64,000 nucleotides of DNA from a virus. The translations under genes were made by a program, and so were the position numbers. Below the pieces are notes generated by a model, which was not told the origin of the DNA, did not search any database, and worked only from the letters and a program-made list of their open reading frames with translations. The stretch spans positions 186,001 through 250,000 of the IMG/VR virus record IMGVR_UViG_3300046787_000408. The stretch is one strand, 5' to 3'. This document shows, in pieces, positions 1 to 7,228 of the stretch (its first letter is position 1; each line of letters opens with the position of its first letter).

Positions 1-1
1 T

Positions 2-91
2 GAGTTGGTCTATAACGGTTACCAAGCACACAATGTGCCCACAGACCAGTTGGAAAACAGCTTGGAATTTCGCGACATTGAATTTGGTTGA
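2..91 (+). CDS. 3' end of an unidentified gene (partial)
   Basis: The frame is open from the window edge to a TGA at 89-91 and encodes 29 C-terminal residues ending in LEFRDIEFG. The stop overlaps the -35 box of the promoter for the next gene, which fits a real gene end in this compact genome. The visible part is too short to assign a family. Confidence 0.5.
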   Translation, partial: ELVYNGYQAHNVPTDQLENSLEFRDIEFG

Positions 92-116
92 CCAATAATT
101 CGCAAAATGCTATAAT
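88..116 (+). promoter_or_regulatory. Early-type sigma70 promoter P1
   Basis: TTGACC (88-93), 17-nt spacer, TATAAT (111-116) preceded by TGC (extended -10). Only five bases separate the -10 box from the ATG at 122, so the expected start point lies at or next to the start codon and the transcript would be leaderless or nearly so. Confidence 0.85.
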
Positions 117-121
117 ACAGC

Positions 122-352
122 ATGAAAAAAGATTTAAACTGGTATCTAAAGTGGATCGGAACTGTGATCCTGATTGTGGGCACGGCTGTCAACAGCATGG
201 GATTTTATCCCGAAGGCCCAATAATTCTAGCCCTGGGCGGGGTAATTTGGTTGGTGGTTAGCATACGTTGGCGCGAAGCCAGTTTGATTGTGACTAATGC
301 CGTAATGTTGTCCACAGGACTTGCAGGTCTTGCTTGGCACTATTTTAAGTAA
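122..352 (+). CDS. Small two-helix membrane protein
   Basis: 76 residues with two hydrophobic segments (about residues 10-28 and 32-48) and a third weaker one near the C-terminus. No signal peptidase or lipobox motif is visible, so it is probably an inner-membrane protein. No Shine-Dalgarno precedes the ATG; translation probably relies on a leaderless transcript from P1. It is the first of a run of short early genes. Function not recognised. Confidence 0.75.
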   Translation: MKKDLNWYLKWIGTVILIVGTAVNSMGFYPEGPIILALGGVIWLVVSIRWREASLIVTNAVMLSTGLAGLAWHYFK

Positions 353-372
353 AAAGTACTAGTTTTTTCTGG

Positions 373-401
373 TTGACCAAAATTTGCCTTTTTGCTATAA
401 T
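373..401 (+). promoter_or_regulatory. Early-type sigma70 promoter P2
   Basis: TTGACC (373-378), 17-nt spacer, TATAAT (396-401) with TGC before it. It shares TGGTTGACCAAAATTT and TATAATATACACATA with the promoter at 1294, so similarity extends beyond the hexamers. An A-run/T-run stretch just upstream (about 353-369) may end the previous transcript. Confidence 0.9.
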
Positions 402-432
402 ATACACATACAGCAACAAACAGGAGTAATTC

Positions 433-879
433 ATGGGCACTCGTAGTCGTATCGGCGTTATGCATGGTGACAAGTGTAAATCAGTTTACTGCCACTGGGA
501 TGGTTATCTGGATCATAACGGCAAGATCCTGCAAGAGCACTTTGACAGTGCCAAGGCCAATCATTTAGTAGCCTTAGGTGACGTTTCTAGCCTGGACCGC
601 AACGTTGAGATTCCCGAAGGCGTAGAACACACATTTGACAACCCGGTCAAAGGCATCACTAGTTTTTACGGTCGTGACCGTGGCGAGACTGGTGTTGAGT
701 TCCGAGTGGATCACACCTTTGAAGATTTTCTGCGCCGTGCCGAAGGTTGTGGTGCCGAGTACTACTACATCATGAAAGACGGTGTATGGTATGTTGGCGA
801 CACCTACAGCGGCACCCACTTGAGCAACAAGCTGACTCCACTGAGCGAAGCACTGGTGTGGGAGGCAATTGCTCGATGA
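433..879 (+). CDS. Conserved phage protein of the TRSRIG/CHWDGY type
   Basis: 148 residues. The N-terminus MGTRSRIGVMHGDK followed by SVYCHWDGYLDHNG matches a small protein family common in tailed phages that I recognise by sequence but for which I know no function. Aromatic and acidic residues are abundant, with three cysteines and no membrane segment. A clear Shine-Dalgarno (CAGGAG, 421-426) lies seven bases before the ATG, downstream of P2. The next gene starts at an overlapping ATGA. Confidence 0.85.
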   Translation: MGTRSRIGVMHGDKCKSVYCHWDGYLDHNGKILQEHFDSAKANHLVALGDVSSLDRNVEIPEGVEHTFDNPVKGITSFYGRDRGETGVEFRVDHTFEDFLRRAEGCGAEYYYIMKDGVWYVGDTYSGTHLSNKLTPLSEALVWEAIAR

Positions 880-1268
880 GCGGATATCAAACAATCCTGC
901 GTATTCGACGCATTGAAGAAACTGTAAACAAACTTGGGTTCATGTTGTCTAATTCCCGGCATGGATGGGACAACAGCAATCCTGACATGGTGGCCCTCAA
1001 ACCACGTGACGAAGATGCAGTGCCAATCTACAGCCGAGATGCTGAGGTGTTTCGTGGTACTCTAGAAGAGCTGGAAGTTTGGTTGCGAGGTGTGGAGTGG
1101 GCACGGGAGTATGACACCCATCTGCGAATCAGTGACAACGAAAAGCGAGCCAAGCACGAGGATCGTGAGCGCCGCAGAATTGCAGAAATGCGCAAGCAGG
1201 AACAACAGAAAATGATCTTGGGTGTGCTAAAGGCATCAGACCGCGAAAACAGCCGGGTAAAAAAGTAA
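876..1268 (+). CDS. Charged early protein with basic coiled-coil C-terminus
   Basis: The ATG at 876 overlaps the previous stop (ATGA), which is why this start is preferred over an upstream in-frame one. 130 residues; the last third (KRAKHEDRERRRIAEMRKQE) is highly charged and probably a single alpha helix or coiled coil. The N-terminal part contains a KLGFMLSNSRHGW segment also seen in small phage proteins of unknown role. It is co-transcribed with the preceding gene from P2. Confidence 0.75.
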   Translation: MSGYQTILRIRRIEETVNKLGFMLSNSRHGWDNSNPDMVALKPRDEDAVPIYSRDAEVFRGTLEELEVWLRGVEWAREYDTHLRISDNEKRAKHEDRERRRIAEMRKQEQQKMILGVLKASDRENSRVKK

Positions 1269-1293
1269 TACTTTATAGTACTACTTTTTCTGG

Positions 1294-1322
1294 TTGACCA
1301 AAATTTCCCAATTTGTTATAAT
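1294..1322 (+). promoter_or_regulatory. Early-type sigma70 promoter P3
   Basis: TTGACC (1294-1299), 17-nt spacer, TATAAT (1317-1322). Nearly identical to P2 over about 40 bases, including TATAATATACACATA. A preceding AAAAAGTA...ACTTTTT stretch (1259-1290) may act as a weak terminator. Confidence 0.9.
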
Positions 1323-1354
1323 ATACACATAGCAAAGCAAAACAGGAGTTTGAA

Positions 1355-1561
1355 ATGGGTTTTGAAACAGTGGTTCTTGACAAGGTTGCAAAGGTTCTCA
1401 AATCTGACAACCGAGCTGAGTTCTTTTGTGGTACGCTCAGCGTGATTTGCACTACGCCAGAAGCTCTCAAAATCTTCAAACAACTAAACAAAGAATACAA
1501 CAACAAGGTCCAAATGAATCCCGATGGGTCTTATGGTTATACCTTTGACTTCACTGCTTGA
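1355..1561 (+). CDS. Small early protein, unknown
   Basis: 68 residues, first gene after P3, with AGGAG (1344-1348) upstream of the ATG. Mixed alpha/beta composition with one cysteine pair (FFCGTLSVIC) and an aromatic C-terminus (YGYTFDFTA). No membrane segment and no family recognised. Confidence 0.7.
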   Translation: MGFETVVLDKVAKVLKSDNRAEFFCGTLSVICTTPEALKIFKQLNKEYNNKVQMNPDGSYGYTFDFTA

Positions 1562-1570
1562 GAGACTGTG

Positions 1571-1834
1571 ATGAACATTGAAATTGAATACGATCTAACA
1601 GGCAGTGTTGTGCCCGACTATAGCATGTACTCTGAAATTGGCAATGTTGCAGTGCATGCCGTTGTGGTGGCTGCTAGAGCCAACCAGTTGACTTGGGCCC
1701 AGACCGTCCAGGCACTGCGTCTGCTGGCCGAGCAGGATCATTTTGGTGAGGCCATGGACACTGCGGTTCGCGAGTGCGTTTACGATGCCTTGGGCATTGA
1801 AGATCAACCTTTTTACGTAATTGGGAAAGTTTAA
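1571..1834 (+). CDS. Small early protein, unknown
   Basis: 87 residues. The ATG at 1571 is chosen over a GTG three bases earlier. The protein is acidic and soluble, with an alanine-rich helix in the middle (VVVAARANQLTWAQTVQALR) and a conserved-looking RECVYDALGI segment. It lies nine bases after the previous stop, so it is in the same P3 transcript. Confidence 0.7.
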   Translation: MNIEIEYDLTGSVVPDYSMYSEIGNVAVHAVVVAARANQLTWAQTVQALRLLAEQDHFGEAMDTAVRECVYDALGIEDQPFYVIGKV

Positions 1835-1835
1835 C

Positions 1836-1964
1836 ATGCGAAATTTAATCATTGGTTTTGTTCTGGGCCTGATCGTGGCCACTGTGGGCTTTGGTGGTAT
1901 CGCCCGTATCCTGGACAATGGTGTGGAAACAATCAAACACCAAAGCAAAGAATTGGCTCAATAA
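1836..1964 (+). CDS. 42-residue single-helix membrane peptide
   Basis: A short gene starting directly after the previous stop: ATG 1836, TAA 1962-1964. The N-terminus MRNLIIGFVLGLIVATVGFG is a strong transmembrane segment or signal anchor, followed by a charged tail ending QSKELAQ. Spacing and composition fit a real small membrane protein at the end of the P3 operon. Function unknown. Confidence 0.65.
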   Translation: MRNLIIGFVLGLIVATVGFGGIARILDNGVETIKHQSKELAQ

Positions 1965-2001
1965 TTTGAGCAAAAAGAATCAAAATTCTAGCAAAAAGTG
2001 G

Positions 2002-2030
2002 TTGACCAATAAACACTCTTTTGCTATAAT
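2002..2030 (+). promoter_or_regulatory. Early-type sigma70 promoter P4
   Basis: TTGACC (2002-2007), 17-nt spacer, TATAAT (2025-2030) with TGC upstream of the -10. It drives the gene at 2095 with a leader of about 60 bases. Confidence 0.88.
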
Positions 2031-2094
2031 ATTGATATGTTGTGCAAGAACACAGCATTTTTGTAACTTGATAGGCAATTTGAAAGGCAACTTT

Positions 2095-2469
2095 ATGACA
2101 AACGAAAAGACTTTTTCCGTGGCAGGTACTGCAACTAACCCTGATGGTACAACTAAGGCTCGCTTTGCGAACGACTTGGTTGCACGTATCAAGATTCTTA
2201 ACAAGGCAGGCTGCACCAATATCAACTTGGTTGAACTCCCACGTGAGATGACCAAGCTGGAAGCTCTGCAGTATTTGACTGAACAAGGTATCACACAAGG
2301 TGATGCCGGCTATGCCGTGTCAGCTAAACTGGCAGAGAAAAGCAAGGTAGCAAAAAAGGGCGAGGTCAAAGTCAAGGCCGAAGCTCCCAGCATGAGCAAG
2401 ATCCGTGCTCGCAAAAAGGATGTTACTCCCGAACAGATCCTGGCCGCAGTAGAAGACGCCCCACTCTAA
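2095..2469 (+). CDS. Lysine-rich early protein, unknown
   Basis: 124 residues from the ATG at 2095, preceded by GAAAGG; an upstream in-frame start would cross promoter P4 and is rejected. The C-terminal third is rich in K, A and V (KVAKKGEVKVKAEAP, IRARKK) and looks nucleic-acid binding; the N-terminal half looks like a small alpha/beta fold. Single-gene transcription unit: own promoter and a strong intrinsic terminator 22 bases after the stop. Confidence 0.75.
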   Translation: MTNEKTFSVAGTATNPDGTTKARFANDLVARIKILNKAGCTNINLVELPREMTKLEALQYLTEQGITQGDAGYAVSAKLAEKSKVAKKGEVKVKAEAPSMSKIRARKKDVTPEQILAAVEDAPL

Positions 2470-2490
2470 TACTATAACCAGTATCACAAA

Positions 2491-2513
2491 GCGGCCCAAG
2501 AGGCCGCTTTTTT
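2491..2513 (+). terminator. Intrinsic terminator
   Basis: GCGGCC (2491-2496), loop CAAGA, GGCCGC (2502-2507), then six T (2508-2513). A textbook rho-independent terminator closing the P4 unit. Confidence 0.95.
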
Positions 2514-2550
2514 CATTATCAAGATAATTACAGTATGCGCGGCAAGAGCT

Positions 2551-2556
2551 TAAATA
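2551..2556 (+). promoter_or_regulatory. Possible late-type TAAATA promoter
   Basis: CTTAAATATC lies 34 bases upstream of the next ATG. It matches the core of the TAAATA hexamer found before many late genes here. There is no convincing -35 box. Weak on its own. Confidence 0.35.
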
Positions 2557-2589
2557 TCTTGACACCTGGGAAACCAGCGCATCTGTTTA

Positions 2590-2838
2590 ATGACTATAAC
2601 AAGCTATCGTTCAGTGGAACCACTGTACATTTTGACCCTACGAAATCACACACAGGCCGAACAAATGTTCAAGACCTGGGTCCGTGACCACCGTGTTGAA
2701 CATGTTCACATCTCTGGTAACAAGATGATGTTGCATGCTCAATCAGCGTTTGACAATTTTCTGATAACTTGGCGGCATGGCATGGCGCTGATCACAGTGT
2801 GGGACACCTGGAATCGACGGCATATCTATCTAGACTAG
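2590..2838 (+). CDS. Small protein, unknown
   Basis: 82 residues; basic and aromatic with several histidines (DHRVEHVHISG) and a tryptophan-rich C-terminus (VWDTWNRRHIYLD). No clear Shine-Dalgarno. It is isolated between the terminator at 2513 and the promoter at 2862. Resembles no family I can name. Confidence 0.65.
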   Translation: MTITSYRSVEPLYILTLRNHTQAEQMFKTWVRDHRVEHVHISGNKMMLHAQSAFDNFLITWRHGMALITVWDTWNRRHIYLD

Positions 2839-2861
2839 AGTGCCAAAATACCAGCTATTCG

Positions 2862-2890
2862 TTGACATTGCCGTTACAGGCATGTATAAT
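2862..2890 (+). promoter_or_regulatory. Sigma70-type promoter P5
   Basis: TTGACA (2862-2867), 17-nt spacer, TATAAT (2885-2890), the only early promoter here with the exact -35 consensus. It drives the Hc1-like gene. Confidence 0.85.
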
Positions 2891-2916
2891 TGTTATTCTA
2901 ACATAAGGAAACTATC

Positions 2917-3102
2917 ATGACACAACATGAACAAATCGTCGCCGCTTACGAGCAATACATTGCTGAGAATGAAAAATTCACTGGCAAGGGCGTGAAGGCC
3001 GCGGCTGCTCGTGCTCGCAAGGCATTGCAAGAAATGAGCAAGGGCATCAAAGAGCGCCGCAAAGAAATCACAGCAGAAAAAGAAGCACTAGCAGCAAAAT
3101 GA
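2917..3102 (+). CDS. Histone H1-like (Hc1-type) DNA-binding protein
   Basis: 61 residues with the pattern EKFTGKGVKAAAARARKALQ followed by KGIKERRKEI. This is the lysine/arginine-rich helix pair of bacterial and phage Hc1-like proteins, which coat and condense DNA. In a phage it may help reorganise host or phage DNA. Shine-Dalgarno ATAAGG precedes the ATG. The next gene overlaps at ATGA. Confidence 0.75.
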   Translation: MTQHEQIVAAYEQYIAENEKFTGKGVKAAAARARKALQEMSKGIKERRKEITAEKEALAAK

Positions 3103-3278
3103 AATTTCATGAACACGACCGCCACCAACCAATCCAAACTCAGGACTGGCCTTTGGTACTGACTCCTGAACTAAGACAACAACTTATTCAAGAAAAAATT
3201 CGTCGTGTTCGTGAGTTTGTGCGGCACAGAGATCAACCAGTACACACATGCAATGAAACATCTTGTGAATGTAATTGA
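3099..3278 (+). CDS. Small protein with Cys-rich tail, overlapped at both ends
   Basis: 59 residues. ATG 3099 overlaps the previous stop and TGA ends at 3278. The N-terminus is rich in His and Gln; the C-terminus CNETSCECN carries three cysteines that could bind a metal. It overlaps the next gene, which starts at 3253 in another frame, by 26 bases. Support comes from the ATGA coupling and codon content. Confidence 0.6.
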   Translation: MKFHEHDRHQPIQTQDWPLVLTPELRQQLIQEKIRRVREFVRHRDQPVHTCNETSCECN

Positions 3279-3435
3279 TGATCCTGACCATCCAGGAGAG
3301 TACCTCCTGGATCTAGGTCCAGAATTGTGTGCTAGTCTTGGTTGGCACACTGGTGATACCATGCTCTGGACTGATAACAAGGACGGAACATGGACCCTAC
3401 AGAAACAAACAACACCATTGACACCATCAGCATAA
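3253..3435 (+). CDS. AbrB/MazE-like small protein
   Basis: 60 residues. The segment LDLGPELCASLGW followed by GDTMLW and DGTWTLQK resembles the swapped-hairpin beta fold of AbrB/MazE proteins, which are dimeric DNA-binding or antitoxin-like proteins. The internal ATG at 3253 is chosen because the upstream in-frame extension would lie fully inside the previous gene. It overlaps genes on both sides, by 26 and 46 bases. No toxin partner is seen. Confidence 0.65.
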   Translation: MKHLVNVIDDPDHPGEYLLDLGPELCASLGWHTGDTMLWTDNKDGTWTLQKQTTPLTPSA

Positions 3436-3848
3436 CTGGTGCTCAAGGAAGTGCTATCAGTGGCGGCACTAGTCCCTGGACTATAAGTGCAGGACCATAT
3501 ATTTCTAGTATTGATACCAGCAATGTTATGTGGGCATCAACTCCCAACACTGTATGGACTACCAACACAACTGCGGACTGGTCAATTGGCAGTGCTACTC
3601 CCAGTGCCACGCTAGAACTAAAAGGCGACAATGCCGATGTTGTAGTCAATGGCGAAAGCCTGATGCAGACTTTGCAGGTGCTAAAAGAGCGACTAAACTG
3701 GTTGCAACCCAATCCTGACATGGAATCAGAATGGGACGAACTGCGTGAACTAGGCGAACGATATCGTGAACTAGAAAAACAATGCCAGGAAAAATCTCAG
3801 GTCTGGAATACATTGAAAAAAATGCCTGACCCTTTAGGAAAAAAATGA
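3390..3848 (+). CDS. Phage structural-type protein with coiled-coil C-terminus
   Basis: 152 residues. The N-terminal half is Ser/Thr/Gly-rich with repeated TW motifs (SPWTISAG, NTVWTTNTTADW), typical of virion surface proteins. The C-terminal half (ELKGDNADVVVNGESL, then RELGERYRELEKQ) is a motif and coiled coil found in many T4-like phage proteins of unknown role. It overlaps the AbrB-like gene and its stop overlaps the nadE start (AAAAATGA). Confidence 0.75.
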   Translation: MDPTETNNTIDTISITGAQGSAISGGTSPWTISAGPYISSIDTSNVMWASTPNTVWTTNTTADWSIGSATPSATLELKGDNADVVVNGESLMQTLQVLKERLNWLQPNPDMESEWDELRELGERYRELEKQCQEKSQVWNTLKKMPDPLGKK

Positions 3849-4672
3849 CATCCAAACAACGAATAAATCACATTGTTAAATGGCTAAAGGCCTATGCCAA
3901 GAGTGCCAATATCTCCACTTTTGTAGTGGGTATTTCAGGCGGTATTGACTCCAGCGTGGTCAGTGCCTTGTGCGCTCGAACTGGACTCAAGACCATTGTG
4001 GTACAGATGCCCATACGCCAGAACAAGAAACTAGACAATCGCAGCTCAATGCAGGCCACTTGGTTGCTGGAACACCACAAGGAAACAGTCACACACATGA
4101 GCGTGGACTTGACTCCTGTGTTTACAGCATTTGAAAAGAAGGTAGAACCCTTGTGCGGTGCTGAAGAATACAACCACGAAACATATTTGTTGGCTAGTGC
4201 TAACTCACGTGCTCGTTTGCGCATGATGACCTTGTATCAAATTGCACAATGTCACAACGGCCTGGTAGTAGGTACAGGCAACAAAGTGGAAGACTTTGGT
4301 GTGGGCTTCTTTACCAAGTATGGGGATGGTGGTGTGGATATCAGCCCTATTGGCGATTGCCTCAAGACAGAAGTTTGGGACATGGGCAGAGAATTTGGAC
4401 TCCCACAAGAGATCATTGATGCGCCGCCAACCGATGGACTTTGGGCTGATGATCGCACCGACGAAGATCAGTTGGGTATGACATACCCTGAACTTGAGCG
4501 AGCTATGGACAACGATCGCCTGGATCGTGAGTGTGTGTATCAAACTTTGACTATCCCGATGAACAAGGATGAAAAAGCACAACTCAAGAAGTATCGTGAA
4601 ATCCGTCGGCGCAACTTGCACAAAATGACACCCATTCCAGTGTGTGTTTTTCGCAACACTCAGGTTGGCTAA
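3845..4672 (+). CDS. nadE: Ammonia-dependent NAD+ synthetase
   Basis: 275 residues, the normal length of the single-domain ammonia-dependent enzyme, which turns nicotinic acid adenine dinucleotide into NAD+ using ATP. The PP-loop is SGGIDSS near residue 31; the NaAD/ATP-binding region TGNKVEDFGVGFFTKYGDG and the P2-like loop LWADDRTDEDQLG are present. There is no N-terminal glutaminase domain. The phage could use it to restore NAD+ drained by host defence or by its own metabolism. No NAD salvage gene sits beside it; a nucleotidyltransferase at 42.8 kb may be related. Confidence 0.93.
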   Translation: MTSKQRINHIVKWLKAYAKSANISTFVVGISGGIDSSVVSALCARTGLKTIVVQMPIRQNKKLDNRSSMQATWLLEHHKETVTHMSVDLTPVFTAFEKKVEPLCGAEEYNHETYLLASANSRARLRMMTLYQIAQCHNGLVVGTGNKVEDFGVGFFTKYGDGGVDISPIGDCLKTEVWDMGREFGLPQEIIDAPPTDGLWADDRTDEDQLGMTYPELERAMDNDRLDRECVYQTLTIPMNKDEKAQLKKYREIRRRNLHKMTPIPVCVFRNTQVG

Positions 4673-4693
4673 TATCTAAAATTCGTGTATAAT
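4665..4693 (+). promoter_or_regulatory. Sigma70-type promoter P6
   Basis: TTGGCT (4665-4670), 17-nt spacer, TATAAT (4688-4693) with GTG before it. The -35 lies over the end of nadE. It serves the gene at 4722 and probably the cell-wall hydrolase after it. Confidence 0.7.
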
Positions 4694-4721
4694 ACACTTG
4701 TGTTCAACAACGCAGGGTATT

Positions 4722-4967
4722 ATGCTTAAAACACAAGATTATTTTGCCCCCGGGCTAAGTAAAAGCGCTGGTAACACTGCCAGCAATCACAACAAGTTGG
4801 CCTTGCCAGCTTTGTCCATTAGAGATCCTCGGCAGATCTCTTCGTTGACAACTAGAATTGGACGGTGCTTTGCACTGTCCCAGACGAGTATGCCAAAGAG
4901 GCCCGAGGTCTTTCAGCTTTCTTTACTCACTTTTGTCAACGGCGTCACCATAGGCGCAGCCGTGTGA
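4722..4967 (+). CDS. Small protein, unknown
   Basis: 81 residues starting 28 bases after the P6 -10 box. Basic and Ser/Leu-rich, with LSIRDPRQISSLTTRIGR in the middle and a hydrophobic end (LLTFVNGVTIGAAV). The leader has only a weak ribosome site (CAGGG). The frame is plausible but has no recognised relatives; the segment could instead be a transcribed leader of the hydrolase gene. Confidence 0.45.
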   Translation: MLKTQDYFAPGLSKSAGNTASNHNKLALPALSIRDPRQISSLTTRIGRCFALSQTSMPKRPEVFQLSLLTFVNGVTIGAAV

Positions 4968-4995
4968 TCTTGGATCACCTTGAAAGGAGAAAAAT

Positions 4996-5544
4996 ATGGA
5001 ACGAGTTATCAAACTCACTTTGAGTATAGTAGGACTTCTGGTACTGATTACTTTGGTACAAGCAGTTACACAATACAAATTTCTAAAACTCACGGACTTT
5101 GTAAGTAATCGTCCCACAGTTACAGCCGCAGAGCGCCAGCGACAACTGGATTGCTTGGCTATCAACATTTACCGCGAAGCCGGGCATGAACCGTTTGAAG
5201 GCAAGGTAGGAGTAGCACAGGTCACGTTAAATCGTTCTGAGCACCCGGACTTTCCCAAAGACATTTGTGCTGTGGTGTACCAAAAGAACAAGATCATGGA
5301 ACGAGTAGTATGCCAGTTCTCATGGTACTGTGATTCAGCACACCGTGCTAGAGCCATCAATAAACCAGCTTACGATGAAAGTATGGAAGTGGCCAAAAAG
5401 GTCCTGCTTGAAGGATTTAGACTTCCTAGTCTAGAACCAGCCCTGTATTACCATGCTGATTATGTAAACCCACAGTGGCGCCTGGATCGCATTACCAAGA
5501 TTGGTGCCCATATCTTTTATAAACCACGTGAACGGAACATCTAA
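4996..5544 (+). CDS. SleB-type cell wall hydrolase, signal-anchored
   Basis: 182 residues. An N-terminal hydrophobic anchor (about residues 5-27) places the enzyme in the periplasm. The core REAGHEPFEGKVGVAQVTLNR, then CAVVYQ and a later YYHADYVNPQW, is the cell wall hydrolase SleB family (lytic transglycosylase-like, acting on peptidoglycan); the Glu of REAG and its neighbours form the expected active site. Strong Shine-Dalgarno AAAGGAG at 4983-4989. The anchor suggests a SAR-type endolysin or a wall-remodelling role separate from the GH19 endolysin at 33 kb. A small membrane protein follows. Confidence 0.85.
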   Translation: MERVIKLTLSIVGLLVLITLVQAVTQYKFLKLTDFVSNRPTVTAAERQRQLDCLAINIYREAGHEPFEGKVGVAQVTLNRSEHPDFPKDICAVVYQKNKIMERVVCQFSWYCDSAHRARAINKPAYDESMEVAKKVLLEGFRLPSLEPALYYHADYVNPQWRLDRITKIGAHIFYKPRERNI

Positions 5545-5545
5545 C

Positions 5546-5857
5546 ATGAACTACAATCAATTTGATATCGAAACATTCAAAGAACGAGCACAACAGATCT
5601 TTAGCAAAGTCAGCACTGAAACAGTAGGTTGGCTGGCTGTAGTGGTAATGCATGCTGCCACCATTCCCAGTTTGCTGGCTGTAATGAACGGTCTCACCGA
5701 CGTGATGTTGCCAGTTGACATGGTGCTGTTGGTGTGGTCTGCTCTGGTTCTGTTGTTTGTGAAAGCGGCTATCCAGCGTGATTTGCTGAACATGATCACT
5801 ATTGGCCTGGGATTCTTTGTGCAAGCGGCACTGATGGCCTTGATCTTTTTTAAGTAA
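5546..5857 (+). CDS. Small three-helix membrane protein
   Basis: 103 residues from the ATG at 5546, one base after the hydrolase stop. A soluble N-terminus is followed by three hydrophobic segments (about residues 27-48, 52-72, 80-102). Position right behind a wall hydrolase and the multi-helix topology would suit a holin-like or accessory membrane protein, but there is no family match; a clearer holin candidate lies at 34.6 kb. Confidence 0.7.
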   Translation: MNYNQFDIETFKERAQQIFSKVSTETVGWLAVVVMHAATIPSLLAVMNGLTDVMLPVDMVLLVWSALVLLFVKAAIQRDLLNMITIGLGFFVQAALMALIFFK

Positions 5858-5868
5858 AAAGTACTACA

Positions 5869-5897
5869 TTGACCAATAATTCCAGATCTGCTATAAT
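5869..5897 (+). promoter_or_regulatory. Early-type sigma70 promoter P7
   Basis: TTGACC (5869-5874), 17-nt spacer, TATAAT (5892-5897) with TGC upstream. The ATG at 5904 sits exactly seven bases past the -10 box, where transcription normally starts, so a leaderless mRNA is predicted. Confidence 0.88.
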
Positions 5898-5903
5898 ATA
5901 CAC

Positions 5904-6128
5904 ATGTTTAAAGCAAATCGATCCTATGTAACACTGCGCCCGGGGCACGAGGACTTTTCGTTCAGCCCCAATGGCATCACTGTTGTGCCCCGTGCCGCAA
6001 TTGAAATCAGTCAACGATGCCCAGAAAATTATCGTAGTCTGATTGCAGAATGCCTCAATCAAGGTTGGATCAAAGTTGTTGCCAACATGCGCGAAACTGA
6101 ATACACCATGGAGTTACTGAAAAAATGA
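5904..6128 (+). CDS. Small early protein, unknown
   Basis: 74 residues. No Shine-Dalgarno exists because the promoter abuts the start codon. The sequence MFKANRSYVTLRPG...ISQRCPENY looks like a small beta-rich domain with a helical tail ending in ELLKK. Same transcript as the next gene, with which it overlaps at ATGA. Confidence 0.7.
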   Translation: MFKANRSYVTLRPGHEDFSFSPNGITVVPRAAIEISQRCPENYRSLIAECLNQGWIKVVANMRETEYTMELLKK

Positions 6129-6520
6129 GCATGCATTTACATCACCCCAGTCTCAGCATGAGCGGCAAGCGCAAAGGCAAGGTCAAGTTTCGCAACGCTG
6201 CCGAGGCTGCTCGTGCCCGCGAGCTTGACGCTAGCTGGAAAGAACTGTTGAAGTCACAAGGTATTCAAGCAGAAGAAAAGCGCCGTGCTCGTGCCATGAA
6301 GGCTGAGCCCTTGCAATACAAGTTGACAGCACCTGTGGGCCGCGAGACTGCTCACATTGCCAGTCGCGACACAGGACATTCTGGTGCTGTGCGTACCAAG
6401 GACATTCCACAGTACACAGGCACAAAAATTCTGGGTATTGGTACCATGCACAAGAGCAACGCTGTGCCAGTGTTCAGCGACCAAGAAGCCCACGACATTG
6501 CAACCATGCGCCGCGGATGA
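6125..6520 (+). CDS. Conserved basic phage protein (RKGKVKFRNAAEAARAR family)
   Basis: 131 residues. The pattern KRKGKVKFRNAAEAARAR, APVGRETAHIASRDTGH and a C-terminal ATMRRG belongs to a protein widespread in tailed phages that I recognise by sequence but for which I know no function. It is very basic and may bind nucleic acid or ribosomes. The start could be the first ATG or a Met at residue 12; the first is favoured by the overlap. Confidence 0.8.
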   Translation: MSMHLHHPSLSMSGKRKGKVKFRNAAEAARARELDASWKELLKSQGIQAEEKRRARAMKAEPLQYKLTAPVGRETAHIASRDTGHSGAVRTKDIPQYTGTKILGIGTMHKSNAVPVFSDQEAHDIATMRRG

Positions 6521-6521
6521 C

Positions 6522-6977
6522 ATGAACTACAACTCTATGAGTGACCAGGAACTGTTGCATTACTTGGACTTGTCGTCCAACGATCCCTTGATTCGTAGAC
6601 TGATCAATGTGCTTGCAAAAACTCGCGGAGCCCTGATTGATGATCTAGAAGACGCTGGCATGGATTCGCAGTCTTGGACCTTTGGTGAGGGTTGGAACAA
6701 GTATTCCCCGGGACAGTATATCGAAGAACTTCGTAATGATGTAAGACATGCCGAAAGCGAACTTGAGCTGGCACAGGAAGAACTCGAACAAGCCATCAAC
6801 GAAAGAGACCAGCTCAAAACTCGTACTATCATGCAGTTCATTGCTGAAGTTCAGAAAGAACAGAACGCGGCTGCTAGTAGAGAAAACGCAGCCTATAAAG
6901 AATCCAACCGAGTGCGTGAAGAAAATGACAAACTGCGAGAACAGATCGACATGTGGGGTGCGATGAACCGCGTATGA
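6522..6977 (+). CDS. Coiled-coil protein, unknown
   Basis: 151 residues from the ATG at 6522. A globular N-terminal part (MSDQELLHYLDLSSNDPLIR) is followed by two long coiled-coil stretches (about 70-105 and 115-145) rich in Glu and Asn. One base separates it from the previous stop; the following gene starts at ATGA. No membrane segment. Function unknown. Confidence 0.75.
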   Translation: MNYNSMSDQELLHYLDLSSNDPLIRRLINVLAKTRGALIDDLEDAGMDSQSWTFGEGWNKYSPGQYIEELRNDVRHAESELELAQEELEQAINERDQLKTRTIMQFIAEVQKEQNAAASRENAAYKESNRVREENDKLREQIDMWGAMNRV

Positions 6978-7228
6978 TCACTTATAAAACAAACGATAAA
7001 TTTCCTGGCATCAAGTTTCCTGTATTGCACAAGGTTGTTTATGCACATACCACAGACGATGTGCAGGCCATGTACCAGCGCAGTTACCGAGATCACTTGG
7101 TAGATACATGGCTAGGATCTAATTGCCGCCACGGTTATTATCACAGTCCAGGATATCTTAAAGAAAAGTTTATTCAGTTTGAATGCGACGAAGAAGCTGT
7201 GATGTTTGCTATGAAATGGGCCAAATGA
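6974..7228 (+). CDS. Small early protein, unknown
   Basis: 84 residues from the ATG overlapping the previous stop. Aromatic and His-rich (CRHGYYHSPGYL), ending in an acidic/hydrophobic helix EEAVMFAMKWAK. No family recognised. Translationally coupled on both sides. Confidence 0.7.
   Translation: MITYKTNDKFPGIKFPVLHKVVYAHTTDDVQAMYQRSYRDHLVDTWLGSNCRHGYYHSPGYLKEKFIQFECDEEAVMFAMKWAK

Noticed and set aside
747-875. Upstream extension of the gene at 876
   Set aside because: Would overlap the previous gene by 130 bases with Cys/Trp-rich shadow sequence; the ATGA start is preferred.
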